Part shown: positions 18,563-27,236 of the stretch, one piece after another
Layout: every line of letters begins with the position of its first letter
Numbering within the stretch: position 1 is the first letter of the stretch
Assembly: GCF_900573885.1 (NCBI RefSeq)
Contig: NZ_UPSE01000493.1
Location: forward strand, 496,001-560,000
Reading direction: 5' to 3'
From: Pseudomonas viridiflava
GTDB lineage: Bacteria; Pseudomonadota; Gammaproteobacteria; Pseudomonadales; Pseudomonadaceae
DNA length: 64,000 nt
Made by a program: the position numbers and the translations under genes
Notes under the pieces: generated by a model
What the model saw: only the letters and a program-made list of their open reading frames with translations
Told to the model about the DNA's origin: nothing
Database searches by the model: none

Positions 18563-19963
18563 TCAAGCCAGGTCTCGCAGCGCGTCTTCGAGACGTGGAT
18601 AGCGGTAGGTGAAGCCTGCCTCTAACAGTCGGGTCGGCACCACGTTCTGGCCGTCGACGAATAATTGCGCCATCTCGCCAGCCAATAAACGAACCGGTGC
18701 GGCTGGCAAGTGCAGCCACACCGGGCGCTTGAGCACGCTTCCCGCCGTTGTGGCGAACTGCGCCTGGCTGACTGCTTCAGGGGCGACGGCGTTGTAGGTG
18801 CCGTGCAGGGTCGGGTCGGCCAGCGCTCGGGCGAACAGGCGCAGCAGGTCGTCGCGGTGAATCCAGCTCATCATTTGTTTACCGCTGCCCAGGCGTCCGC
18901 CGAGGCCAAAACGGTGTGGCAGCAGCAGCGGTTGCAGCGCGCCGCCGGGGCCGAACACTACGCCCAGTCGCATCACCACTTTACGCACTCCGGCTGCTTC
19001 GACGGCGGCCGCCGACGCTTCCCAGCGGGCGCAGAGTTCGGCCATGAATCCGCCACCCTTGGCGCTGTCTTCGGTCAGCAATTCTTCCGGGCTGCGTACG
19101 CCGTAATAGCCGATGGCCGAGGCTTGCAGCCATACGCCGGGTTTGTGTCGGGCCTTGCCGAGCCAGGCGACCAGCGCTTCAGTGACACCCACACGGCTGG
19201 CGAGCAACTGCGCCTGGCGTTTGGCTGACCACCTTGGCCCCGCCACAGGCGCGCCGGCCAGGTTGATGACGGCGTCGAAAGCGTTCCATTCGGTAAGGGC
19301 GGCAAGGCTGCTGATGCACCGGGCGCGGCCGTTGAACTGGTAAGCGGCACGTAACGGGTTGCGGGCGAAAACCGTAACCTCATGACCGGCGTCCAGCAGT
19401 TGCGTCACCAGCGCTTCGCCGATAAAGCCGGTGCCGCCAGTGACCAGCACGCGCTGATGCGCTACGTCGGTGAACGGGTTGTTTGGCGAGACGTCGGCGG
19501 TCGTCTCCGATGCGGCGCGGTCACTGTCGTGGCGGTAAAGCCAGACCAATGGCACCAGCAACGCAACCATGGCGAAGCAGTCGACCCATACGTGCGACCA
19601 CACCCCGGCTTGCAGCGAAATCCAGATGTCCTGCGGCCCCCACAACAGAATGCCGGCGATCAATACGCTCCACACCACGCGGCTGCGATAGCGGTTGCCC
19701 AGGTACACCAGCGCACCCATGAACACCGCGTAGCTTTGTACCGTCGCGCCAAACAGGGCGAACCACCACACTTGCAGACCGTGCAAACCGGCCGGCGCGC
19801 CGTTGCCCTGAAAGGCGGCTTCGATGTTTCGGTGGTAATCCGCCAAACCGGCGGCATCACCTGCGTAAGTCATCAGCAAACCGCCCGCCAGATGGGCCGC
19901 TGCGACTGCGTACAACCAAAGAACAAGCCAGGGCCTGAGGCGGATTTTGTCTGCGCGTTGCAT
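18563..19963 (-). CDS. TIGR01777-family NAD-binding epimerase with N-terminal membrane domain
   Basis: 466 residues from ATG 19963; a 26-codon extension upstream is not supported. Residues 1 to about 165 have about four hydrophobic segments (around 11-33, 69-91, 97-117 and 131-152). The extended-SDR domain begins at VLVTGGTGFIGEALVTQL and includes NLAGAPVAGPRW, SAIGYYGVR, RLGVVFGPGG and a C-terminal DUF1731-like part. Family members are usually about 300 residues and soluble, so the membrane half is an added module. The function of TIGR01777 proteins is not established. Confidence 0.88.
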   Translation of the reverse strand: MQRADKIRLRPWLVLWLYAVAAAHLAGGLLMTYAGDAAGLADYHRNIEAAFQGNGAPAGLHGLQVWWFALFGATVQSYAVFMGALVYLGNRYRSRVVWSVLIAGILLWGPQDIWISLQAGVWSHVWVDCFAMVALLVPLVWLYRHDSDRAASETTADVSPNNPFTDVAHQRVLVTGGTGFIGEALVTQLLDAGHEVTVFARNPLRAAYQFNGRARCISSLAALTEWNAFDAVINLAGAPVAGPRWSAKRQAQLLASRVGVTEALVAWLGKARHKPGVWLQASAIGYYGVRSPEELLTEDSAKGGGFMAELCARWEASAAAVEAAGVRKVVMRLGVVFGPGGALQPLLLPHRFGLGGRLGSGKQMMSWIHRDDLLRLFARALADPTLHGTYNAVAPEAVSQAQFATTAGSVLKRPVWLHLPAAPVRLLAGEMAQLFVDGQNVVPTRLLEAGFTYRYPRLEDALRDLA

Positions 19964-20044
19964 GGGATTCGCCTGTGCGGTTTGTGGGATGCCGTTCGCT
20001 CGATGATAGCAGCGGCGGTGAGTGCCTGAGGCGTCGGCCACTGG

Positions 20045-21391
20045 TTAAAAACCTGCCCGTTCCAGCGCGGCGCGCACTTTCGCCAGCGCTTGCGGCAGCA
20101 CCGTGAGTGGCAATGAACCCAGTGCCAGCCGCAATGCGTGCGGCACGCTGGCTGCGGTGCAGAACGGTTCGGCGGTGGATACCGACACGCCCTCGTTTAG
20201 CAATGCCATCGCCACCCCGTCTGCGCGGACGTCTTCGCCCAAGGAGAGCCAGGTGAAGTAGGACGCAGAATGGCCAACCAGTGCGTAGCCATTTAACGAT
20301 TCGCGCAGGATGGCCTGCCGAGCGCTGGCGTCGCGACGCTTTTGCGCTTCCAGACGCGCGACGGTGCCGTCTTCCAGCCAGCGGCAGGCGATGGCGGTCA
20401 TGACGCTCGGGGTGTTCCAGGTGGTCGCTCGAATGCAGCGTTGCAACGCTGCGATGTGCGCTGGCGGCGCCGCGACAAAACCGACGCGCAAGCCGGTAGC
20501 AATGCTCTTGGAAAATCCCGACACGTACACAGTCAGCTCGGGTGCCAGCGTGGCAATTGGCGGCGGTGGCGCAAGCGGCGGATCATCGGCGAGAAAGGCG
20601 TAGGCCGCGTCTTCGATAATCAACAGGCCGTGCTCGCGCGCAATCCGGGCCATTGCTTGCCGCGTGGCGAGGTCAAGTACCCAGCCGAGCGGGTTGTGCA
20701 GCGTCGGCATGCAGTACAGGGCTCGTACACGGCGGGTTTTGCACAGCCGGCGCAAGGCGTCGAGATCCGGCCCGTAGGCTGTGACGGGAATTGCTGCCAG
20801 CTCCAGGCGATAGGCTTCGGCAAGCACCTTAAAGCCGGAGTAGGTCAGGGCGTCCACGGCCACCACGTCACCGGGGCGCAGCAGCGCCATGGCGGTGATC
20901 GCCAAACCATGCTGCGCACCGCTGACCAGCAACACCTGTTCAGCCGCCACGCTTACCCCGCGCTCGCGCAGATGGGTGGCCACGGCTTGCTGTTCATGCT
21001 GACGGCCGCCATGGGGCTGGTAGCGCAGTAGCGCCTCCATATCGCCGGCCATGGCTAAATCGCGCAGCGCTTTGCGCAGAAGATTGGCTTGGTCGGGTAG
21101 GGCGGGGTAGTTGAAGTTGAGGTCCAGCATGTCGGCGCCGGCGGCGGTCTGATCGATGCCCTGCCCGGGCGGCAGGGCGGTTTCGCGAACAAACGTGCCG
21201 CGCCCGGTTTCGCCGCTTACCAGCCCCATGCTCTCAAGTTCTGCATAAATTCGCGTGGCCGTGGCGAGGGCGACGCCGTGTTCCTGGGCCAGTTGCCGGT
21301 GCGTCGGCAGGCGGGTGCCGGGCACCAGAAGGCCGCTGCGGATGTCGCCAGCGAGGGTGTCGACCAGTTGTTTATAGCGGGCGCGGGGCAC
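20045..21391 (-). CDS. MocR-type (GntR/aminotransferase) transcriptional regulator
   Basis: 448 residues. The N-terminal GntR winged helix (IRSGLLVPGTRLPTHRQLAQEHG to GLVSGETGRGTFV) is joined to a type I aminotransferase-fold domain. The PLP lysine is in YVSGFSKSIATGLRVGF, and YCMPTLHNPLG and EDAAYAFL are conserved. MocR proteins use PLP or amino-acid adducts as signal. The start is GTG at 21391; the frame stays open upstream without an ATG. It is divergent from the DJ-1 gene at 21484, its likely target. Confidence 0.93.
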   Translation of the reverse strand: MPRARYKQLVDTLAGDIRSGLLVPGTRLPTHRQLAQEHGVALATATRIYAELESMGLVSGETGRGTFVRETALPPGQGIDQTAAGADMLDLNFNYPALPDQANLLRKALRDLAMAGDMEALLRYQPHGGRQHEQQAVATHLRERGVSVAAEQVLLVSGAQHGLAITAMALLRPGDVVAVDALTYSGFKVLAEAYRLELAAIPVTAYGPDLDALRRLCKTRRVRALYCMPTLHNPLGWVLDLATRQAMARIAREHGLLIIEDAAYAFLADDPPLAPPPPIATLAPELTVYVSGFSKSIATGLRVGFVAAPPAHIAALQRCIRATTWNTPSVMTAIACRWLEDGTVARLEAQKRRDASARQAILRESLNGYALVGHSASYFTWLSLGEDVRADGVAMALLNEGVSVSTAEPFCTAASVPHALRLALGSLPLTVLPQALAKVRAALERAGF

Positions 21392-21483
21392 GTAAATGTA
21401 TCCATCACAATATTTTGATTGTGCTGAATATCGGTGAATAAGATGCCGGCGAGCAACCTTCTTTTCTTCTGGAACGTACCGCC

Positions 21484-22080
21484 ATGCACATCGCCATTCT
21501 GACCTTTGACGGCTTCAACGAACTCGACTCGCTTATTCCTTTCGGCATTCTGCAGCGGGTCAAAACGCCGGGCTGGCGTGTGTCCCTCGCCAGCCCGTCG
21601 GCGCGGGTGCGCTCAATGAACGGTGTGTGGATGGATTCGCATATCTCCCTGGAGCAGGCATGCGCAGCGGATGCGGTGCTGGTGGGCAGCGGCATCGCCA
21701 CGCGTGAGGTCGTGGAAAACGCCGAGGTGATGGCGCAACTGAAGCTGGACCCGGCGCGGCAACTGATCGGCGCCCAGTGCTCCGGCACGCTGATTCTTGC
21801 CAAGCTCGGTTTGTTGCAAGGCGGTGTCGCCTGTACCGATCTGACGACCCGACCGTGGGTGGTGGAAGCGGGCGTGGATGTGCTGAATCAACCGTTCTTC
21901 GCCAAGGGTAACGTCGCTACGGCGGGCGGTTGTCTGGCTTCGCAATATCTGGCGGCCTGGACCATCGCTCGGCTTGAAGGCCTGGACGCGGCGCGTGAAG
22001 CGATCCACTACGTGGCGCCAGTGGGCGAAAAGGACATTTACGTGGAGCGGGCAATGGGTGCCCTTGCTGCCTATCTGTAA
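21484..22080 (+). CDS. DJ-1/PfpI family protein
   Basis: 198 residues forming one class I glutamine-amidotransferase-like domain. The nucleophile elbow is IGAQCSGTLILAKLG; an acidic residue follows in FDGFNELDSL. There is no HTH domain, so it is not a GlxA-type regulator. Members include isocyanide hydratases, glyoxalase/deglycase-like enzymes and chaperones; I cannot choose among them. The divergent MocR gene lies 92 bp away and probably regulates it. Confidence 0.88.
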   Translation: MHIAILTFDGFNELDSLIPFGILQRVKTPGWRVSLASPSARVRSMNGVWMDSHISLEQACAADAVLVGSGIATREVVENAEVMAQLKLDPARQLIGAQCSGTLILAKLGLLQGGVACTDLTTRPWVVEAGVDVLNQPFFAKGNVATAGGCLASQYLAAWTIARLEGLDAAREAIHYVAPVGEKDIYVERAMGALAAYL

Positions 22081-22106
22081 GCCCCTATCAAGTATCGCTT
22101 GCAAGC

Positions 22107-22124
22107 TGTACTTAAATAAGTACA
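22107..22124. promoter_or_regulatory. Operator palindrome of the 22159 toxin-antitoxin pair
   Basis: TGTACTTA-AA-TAAGTACA, perfect 8-bp arms, 34 bp before the toxin start. A second 10-bp palindrome GCTTGCAAGC abuts it at 22097-22106. Position fits HigA-type autorepression. Confidence 0.7.
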
Positions 22125-22158
22125 CTTGAGGCATTAGCCATGCACAAGGAGTGCTGCA

Positions 22159-22512
22159 GTGGGGCTCAAAGGAATGGAATTAACCGTGCGCTTCTACCGG
22201 ACGGCGTCCGGCTCAGAACCGGTCCGCGACTGGTTGCGCGAGCAACCGCTGGATATCCGCAGGACGGTGGGAACCGATATCAAAACCGTGCAGATCGGCT
22301 GGCCATTGGGTATGCCGCTGGTACGCAAGATGGCCGCCGACCTCTGGGAAATCCGCAGCCGGTTTTCCGCCGGAATTGCGCGAGTACTGTTCACCGTGGT
22401 GCGCACTGAAATTGTGTTGCTCCACGGCTTTATCAAAAAATCTGAAGCCACACCGTTATCCGATCTGGCGGTGGCCAGAAAGCGTCATTCCATCCTCCGG
22501 GGAGATTCCTGA
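22159..22512 (+). CDS. HigB/Gp49-like RelE-family toxin
   Basis: 117 residues from GTG 22159; AAGGAG 7 nt upstream favours this over the ATG at 22174. The sequence VRFYRTASGSEPVRDWL, LVRKMAADLWEIRS and ARVLFTVVRTEIVLLHGFIKKS is typical of phage Gp49/HigB proteins, which cut mRNA on the ribosome. The stop shares one base with the antitoxin start. The protein is distinct from the toxin at 17523. Confidence 0.9.
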   Translation: MGLKGMELTVRFYRTASGSEPVRDWLREQPLDIRRTVGTDIKTVQIGWPLGMPLVRKMAADLWEIRSRFSAGIARVLFTVVRTEIVLLHGFIKKSEATPLSDLAVARKRHSILRGDS

Positions 22513-22805
22513 TGAACAAGCATGTAGGCAGCGACTTCGATGAGTTTCTGCAGGAAGAAGCGTTACTGGAGGAGGTGACGGCGGCGGCGCTCAAGCGTGT
22601 GGTCGCCTGGCAGATTAGCGAACTGATGAAAGCGCAGCGCGTAAGCAAATCGGCACTGGCGCAACGCATGCAAACCAGTCGAACCGTGGTGGCGCGGGTA
22701 TTGGACAGTGATGACGCCGGCCTTACCCTGGCTACCTTGGCGAACGCCGCGCGGGCGCTGGGGCAGCGAGTCGAAATTCGGTTTGTGCCCGAAAGTCGCG
22801 CTTAA
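22512..22805 (+). CDS. XRE-family antitoxin (HigA-like)
   Basis: 97 residues. After an acidic N-terminus (DFDEFLQEEALLEEV) there is an HTH: QISELMKAQRVSKSALAQRM and TSRTVVARVLDSDDAGLTL. The C-terminal IRFVPESRA closes the domain. Start overlaps the toxin stop by one base. Its stop overlaps the convergent DUF1652 stop. Confidence 0.9.
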   Translation: MNKHVGSDFDEFLQEEALLEEVTAAALKRVVAWQISELMKAQRVSKSALAQRMQTSRTVVARVLDSDDAGLTLATLANAARALGQRVEIRFVPESRA

Positions 22806-23071
22806 CCGGCGTTGCTTTCGCCGGCGCGCTCGGCGCGAAATTGCAGCACTTCAATCTCGATTTCGATGGCGTGGGCAATAATTTCCACATCTTCTTCGGA
22901 AAGCGTGGTGCCGCAAGGAATGCAGGTGATCACCACCAGGTTTTCACCGGTTTTGGGGTCGTATACCCGAGCAGTCATGGACGTTGGCGAGCTCAACACG
23001 CCTTCGAAGCCGAGTGGCGCGAAGTGGTTTTGCAGCCTGGCGCAAGCGGCAGGGAAGATCATTCTGGCCAT
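22802..23071 (-). CDS. DUF1652 family protein
   Basis: 89 residues from ATG 23071, preceded by AGAGGG at a good distance. The N-terminal CARLQNHFAPLGFEGVLSS and the TARVYDPKTGENLVVITCIP strand pair are the DUF1652 pattern, a family almost confined to Pseudomonas. The C-terminal helix is Glu-rich. Function unknown. The longer reading from 23143 adds residues without family similarity. It converges on and overlaps the antitoxin gene by 4 nt. Confidence 0.82.
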   Translation of the reverse strand: MARMIFPAACARLQNHFAPLGFEGVLSSPTSMTARVYDPKTGENLVVITCIPCGTTLSEEDVEIIAHAIEIEIEVLQFRAERAGESNAG

Positions 23072-23139
23072 TAATGACCCTCTGGGAAAAGTCCGTCGGT
23101 GCCAAGGATAATTCAACAGAGCAAAATGTGACAGGCTGC

Positions 23140-24072
23140 TCAATGTTGCTGTGAGGCAGTCGTCACCCGAACTCTGTACTGCGCCGGTGTTTCTCCGGTT
23201 TGCTGCTTGAAAATCCGGCTGAATGAACTGAGCGTCGGGTAACCCACCGCCAGCGCAATATCGCCCACCAATGCAGCGCTTCGCTTTAACAATAGCTGAG
23301 CCCGCTCAATCCGTAGTTGCATTAGCCAGGCGGCGGGGGCTATGCCCGTCGCGGCGGAGAATGCGCGAACGAAGTTGGAGCGCGACATGCTCGCGCACGC
23401 CGCCATGCTTTCAACTGTCCAGGGGTTGCCTAAATCTGCAAGTAACGCCTGCGCTGCCTTGGCCAGGCGCTTGTCGCGCAGCAAGGCGAAGACGCCGGCC
23501 AGGTCGTGCTGCTGTTCGCAAACGTGGCGCAGCACCACGGTAAACAGAATCAGCGACAGCCCGTCCACCACGGATTGATTGGCCAGTTGCTGACCTTCGG
23601 CCTCCAGCCGCATCAACGCCACCAGCGCTTCAAGTCGCTCGCGCTGCGGCGGCGCGCTGGCATTGATCACCAGCACCTCCGGCAAGGCAGCCAGCAAAGC
23701 GGCTTTTGGCAGATAGTCGATGCGCCCGCACAGCATGCTCAGCCCGCCGCTGCCGTCACCATTGCGCAACTGCGTGATTCGCCCCGGCTCGGCAATCCGG
23801 CTCAGCGCCAACTTCGGTTTGTGCCTGCCATCGCCGCCGGCCAACACATGCACAGCGCTGCGTGGCAGCAACACCAGGTCGCCCGCTTGCAGGGGAATGG
23901 GCGGCTGGCCGGGCAATTCCAGGCGGCACTCGCCTTCAAGTATCACGTGATAGCTCGCTTGCCCGGCGGGCAGCGGCGCGTGGTCCAGCGCCCAGTCGCC
24001 TTGCAGTTGGCAGTGCAGGTCGAGCACGCCGCGCAGGTTGGCCAGGGCAATCAGATGGTCGAAAGCGTGCAT
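23140..24072 (-). CDS. AraC-family regulator with N-terminal cupin
   Basis: 310 residues. The N-terminal cupin (ILEGECRLELPGQPPIPLQAGDLVLLPR) is joined to a C-terminal double HTH from about residue 215 (SMAACASMSRSNFVRAFSAATG, then IALAVGYPTLSSFSRIFKQQTGETPAQYR). It is divergent from the carboxymuconolactone decarboxylase-like gene at 24184 with 111 bp between them. In related genomes such AraC proteins activate the neighbouring AhpD-like or oxidoreductase gene; that link is an inference here. Confidence 0.92.
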   Translation of the reverse strand: MHAFDHLIALANLRGVLDLHCQLQGDWALDHAPLPAGQASYHVILEGECRLELPGQPPIPLQAGDLVLLPRSAVHVLAGGDGRHKPKLALSRIAEPGRITQLRNGDGSGGLSMLCGRIDYLPKAALLAALPEVLVINASAPPQRERLEALVALMRLEAEGQQLANQSVVDGLSLILFTVVLRHVCEQQHDLAGVFALLRDKRLAKAAQALLADLGNPWTVESMAACASMSRSNFVRAFSAATGIAPAAWLMQLRIERAQLLLKRSAALVGDIALAVGYPTLSSFSRIFKQQTGETPAQYRVRVTTASQQH

Positions 24073-24183
24073 TCAGGACGATTCGCTAAATGGATGGGCG
24101 TTGCGGAAAAGCCAGAGAAAAGCGGGCAGCCGACACTGGGTTCGTCGGCCGGTACGGCCATCCGCAACATAGGAGAATCGAAC

Positions 24184-24525
24184 ATGCTCTTCAACTGGTC
24201 TGAATACGTTCCCGCCGTCAAAAAAGCCTTCGGGAAACTCGGCAAGACTCACCCGAAGATGCTGCAGGCTTACGGCGCGCTGGAAGAGGCTGCGGCCGAA
24301 GGCGACGCGCTGGATGCCAAAACCCGCGAGCTGATTGCCATTGCCGTGGCGATCACCACCCGCTGCGACGGCTGTATTGGTGTGCACGTGCAAGCGGCGC
24401 GCAAAGCCGGGGCAACCGAGGCGGAGCTGGCGCAAACCCTGGCCACTGCCATTTCGCTGAATGCCGGCGCTGCTTATGTGTATTCGCTCAAAGCGCTGGA
24501 GGCCTACGAGCAATCGGCGGCGTGA
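24184..24525 (+). CDS. Carboxymuconolactone decarboxylase / AhpD-like protein
   Basis: 113 residues from ATG 24184 with AGGAG upstream; the long open frame before it is antisense to the AraC gene. The all-helical AhpD fold is marked by ITTRCDGCIGVHVQAARKAG, whose CxxC and His form a redox or peroxidase-type site. The substrate is not known. Likely role: disulfide-based detoxification under control of the divergent AraC regulator. Confidence 0.9.
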   Translation: MLFNWSEYVPAVKKAFGKLGKTHPKMLQAYGALEEAAAEGDALDAKTRELIAIAVAITTRCDGCIGVHVQAARKAGATEAELAQTLATAISLNAGAAYVYSLKALEAYEQSAA

Positions 24526-24701
24526 CGGGCCGCGCCTGGATTGCGCAATGGAAGGGGCTGGCTATATTCCTTACTATGCGCGGCCGCTGAGCCGCCTGGT
24601 CTGGCGCCCCTGCGCATCACAGCGTGGGGGCAAGGCCGGGTGCGCAGGCAGCGGTTCCGGAGTATCGCCACCATGAATTCCCCCCACACAGGTCGCCGCT
24701 G

Positions 24702-26048
24702 ATGGCTGGCAAGCGTTTGCAGCAGTTCTGGAATTCGTCGGACCTTGCCCTGATTCATCATCGTCGTGAACGACGCGTTCGGGTGCTCGCCAGCTTTGTG
24801 ATGTGGGTGCTCGGCGGCATCTGGGCGGTCTACTTTTCCCTGCAAGGCAACTGGCTGATTGTCGGCGTCGACCTGATGCTGATGGGCACTGGCGTGGCCG
24901 TGTTCGTGCTCAGTTGGGTGCACCACGACCGCAGCGCGCGGCTGCTGCTGTTTGGCGTGTTGCTGCTGGTGATTATCGGCATTTCCCTGGTGCTGGACGT
25001 GCCCAACGCCACGACGCCGCGCTCCACCCATTTGTACCTGCTGCCGTTGGGCGTGGCCGCCATGATGGCGTTTCGCGACGAGCCCCGCTGGCTGCGCTAC
25101 AGCGTCATTGCCGTGTGCCTGCTGAGCTTTATCGGGCTGGCCGGCAGTTACTGGACACCGCTGCCTGGCCACAGCTTGCCCGATACCACGCGCGGCCCCG
25201 GCACCTGGGTAAACACCTGCGCGGCGATTCTTTCGCTGTTCGCCATGCTGCACGTGCTGCAAACCGACGCCGTGCAGCGCTCGGCCTGGGAAAGTGAATT
25301 GCTGGAAGCGTTAGCCACCGGCCAGTTTCAACTGCACTACCAGCCACAGCTGGATATTCATGGCCGCGTTATCGGCGCCGAAGGGTTGCTGCGCTGGTTT
25401 CACCCCAAACGCGGCATGATCCCTCCGGGCAAGTTCATTCCTCACGCTGAGGAAACCGGACTGATTATTCCGATAGGCAAATGGGTGCTGGAGACGGCAT
25501 GTGTGCAATTGCGCGGCTGGATGAACGAGACGGGCCTGGAGCATTTATGTCTGGCGGTGAACATCAGCCAGAAGCAATTCAACCAGGCCAACTTTGAATC
25601 CGAAGTGCTGGGGCTGATCAAGCACTACGGCATCGACCCCAGCCGTCTGGAACTGGAGGTCACCGAAACCATGGTGGTCAAAGACATGGAAGAGCTGTCG
25701 CGCAAGATGGCCAATCTGGTAAGCCACGGCATCACCTTTGCGCTGGACGATTTCGGCACCGGTTACTCGTCCCTCAGTCACCTCAAACAATTGCCGCTGA
25801 CCAAGCTGAAAATTGATCAGTCTTTCGTCTGCGACGTGCTCACCGACCACAACAGCGAAGCCATTGTGCGCACCGTTATCGGCCTGGGCAGCAACATGGG
25901 GCTGACCGTGATTGCCGAGGGCGTGGAAACCGCTGCCCAGCATCAATTTCTGCTCGACAACGGTTGCCAGCAATTCCAGGGCTACCTGTTCAGCAAACCG
26001 CTGCCGCTGGTGGCCTTCACCGAATTCACCCTTGGGCGCAACGCCTGA
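24702..26048 (+). CDS. Membrane-bound EAL-domain c-di-GMP phosphodiesterase
   Basis: 448 residues from ATG 24702; a GTG 26 codons upstream is less likely. About five hydrophobic helices occupy residues 28-186. The EAL domain follows with all catalytic elements: Glu227 in AEGLLRW, Asn in LAVNIS, Glu in LEVTET, the Asp pair and loop in DDFGTGYSS, Lys in LKIDQSFV, Glu in VIAEGVET and QGYLFSKPL. No GGDEF domain is present. It should hydrolyse c-di-GMP at the inner membrane and so favour dispersal. It ends 9 bp from the convergent hydrolase gene. Confidence 0.92.
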   Translation: MAGKRLQQFWNSSDLALIHHRRERRVRVLASFVMWVLGGIWAVYFSLQGNWLIVGVDLMLMGTGVAVFVLSWVHHDRSARLLLFGVLLLVIIGISLVLDVPNATTPRSTHLYLLPLGVAAMMAFRDEPRWLRYSVIAVCLLSFIGLAGSYWTPLPGHSLPDTTRGPGTWVNTCAAILSLFAMLHVLQTDAVQRSAWESELLEALATGQFQLHYQPQLDIHGRVIGAEGLLRWFHPKRGMIPPGKFIPHAEETGLIIPIGKWVLETACVQLRGWMNETGLEHLCLAVNISQKQFNQANFESEVLGLIKHYGIDPSRLELEVTETMVVKDMEELSRKMANLVSHGITFALDDFGTGYSSLSHLKQLPLTKLKIDQSFVCDVLTDHNSEAIVRTVIGLGSNMGLTVIAEGVETAAQHQFLLDNGCQQFQGYLFSKPLPLVAFTEFTLGRNA

Positions 26049-26057
26049 GTCGCCGCG

Positions 26058-27062
26058 TTACTTGATCAGCGGCACCTTGGCGGCGCGTTGATACGGCCCG
26101 AACACCACCGGCACCCAGGCGAAACCTTTGCCTTCCACTCGGATATGGCCGATGGCCGGGAAGGGCAGGTGGGCGGCAGCGACCCAGGTGTTATCGCGCG
26201 CGACTTGAGTGAACAGTTTTTTGCGCGCGGCAATCGCTTCGGCGCTGTTGTTATCGAAGCCGATGCTCACTTCCGGATGAGCAAACTGCACGGCAAAGCT
26301 GTGGATCAGATCGCCCATGAAAATGATGCGCTGACCTTTGGAACTGAACTCATAACCCGCACTGCCTGGCGTATGCCCGGCCAGGTTCAGCGTACTAACG
26401 CCGGCAATCGGTTCCTGGCCCGGCGTAAACGTTTTCAAGCGACCGGCTGCCACGTACGGCGCGGTGGAATTCTGCGCGATCTGGAAAAATCCCTGGGCTT
26501 CTTTTGGCGCCTTGGAGAGGTTGTCTTTGCTCAGCCAGAAATCGGCCTCGGCTTTAGCGGCGTACACATCGGCGTTGGCGAATACCGCCGCGCCCTTGTC
26601 GTCGACCAGACCGCACACGTGGTCCAGGTGCATGTGGGTGAGCAACACGGTATCGACCTGGTCGGGGCTGTAACCCGCTGCGCGAATCACGTCCGGCAAG
26701 CCGCCAGCCGTTGGGCCGATGCACGTGCCAGCGCCGGTATCGACCAGCACCAGGTTCTTGCCGGTATTGATCAGAAAAGCGTTGAAGGCCGTCTGTACGC
26801 CTTCGCTGGTGATGTTCTTGCGTGCCAGCAACGCGCGGATTTCATTCTGCGACAGGCCTTTGAGCAACGACGGCCCAAGGTCGTTGTAGCCATCGAACAA
26901 TGCCGTTACTTCATAGTCGCCTACGGCCAGGCGTTGAAAACCAGGCGCCTGGGTTTTTATTGGCGCAGGCGGTGCGGCCTGGGTGGCAAGCGGTGCCAGG
27001 GCTGCGCCCAGCAGCAGCAATGGAGTCAGCAACAACGCGGCGTTCGAGCGAGTGGTGCGCAT
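26058..27062 (-). CDS. Periplasmic metallo-beta-lactamase-fold hydrolase
   Basis: 334 residues with a cleavable signal peptide (hydrophobic 9-28, then ATQAA). The zinc motif is LLTHMHLDHVCG, with a later His (AGHTPGSAG), the bridging Asp (FMGDLIHS) and a closing His (AAHLPFP). The layout resembles the methyl-parathion-hydrolase/lactonase branch of the superfamily. Substrate unknown. A hairpin at 27161-27196 separates it from the porin gene upstream on the same strand. Confidence 0.88.
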   Translation of the reverse strand: MRTTRSNAALLLTPLLLLGAALAPLATQAAPPAPIKTQAPGFQRLAVGDYEVTALFDGYNDLGPSLLKGLSQNEIRALLARKNITSEGVQTAFNAFLINTGKNLVLVDTGAGTCIGPTAGGLPDVIRAAGYSPDQVDTVLLTHMHLDHVCGLVDDKGAAVFANADVYAAKAEADFWLSKDNLSKAPKEAQGFFQIAQNSTAPYVAAGRLKTFTPGQEPIAGVSTLNLAGHTPGSAGYEFSSKGQRIIFMGDLIHSFAVQFAHPEVSIGFDNNSAEAIAARKKLFTQVARDNTWVAAAHLPFPAIGHIRVEGKGFAWVPVVFGPYQRAAKVPLIK

Positions 27063-27160
27063 GGCGAGCCTCTTTCAGGTGGGCACGTGGGCCCCTGTGG
27101 AAAAGACTCGATAGTGGCGGGTCAAGGCGTCGGCGGATTGCACCGATGTGCTGAAACGAA

Positions 27161-27196
27161 ACGGGGTGAGCACCGGTTTCCCAGTGCTCACCCCGT
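27161..27196 (-). terminator. Terminator-like hairpin after the OprD-family gene
   Basis: Perfect 13-bp G-C-rich stem (27161-27173 with 27184-27196), 40 nt beyond the porin stop. The following minus-strand bases are only moderately T-rich. Confidence 0.6.
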
Positions 27197-27236
27197 AAGC
27201 TGTCAACCTGGCGCCGGGCGATGCCGGCGCGGTTGA

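Noticed and set aside
24184..24525. Long 339-codon frame from 23506 as the true gene
   Set aside because: The first 226 codons are antisense to the AraC gene; AhpD-like similarity and the ribosome binding site begin at 24184.
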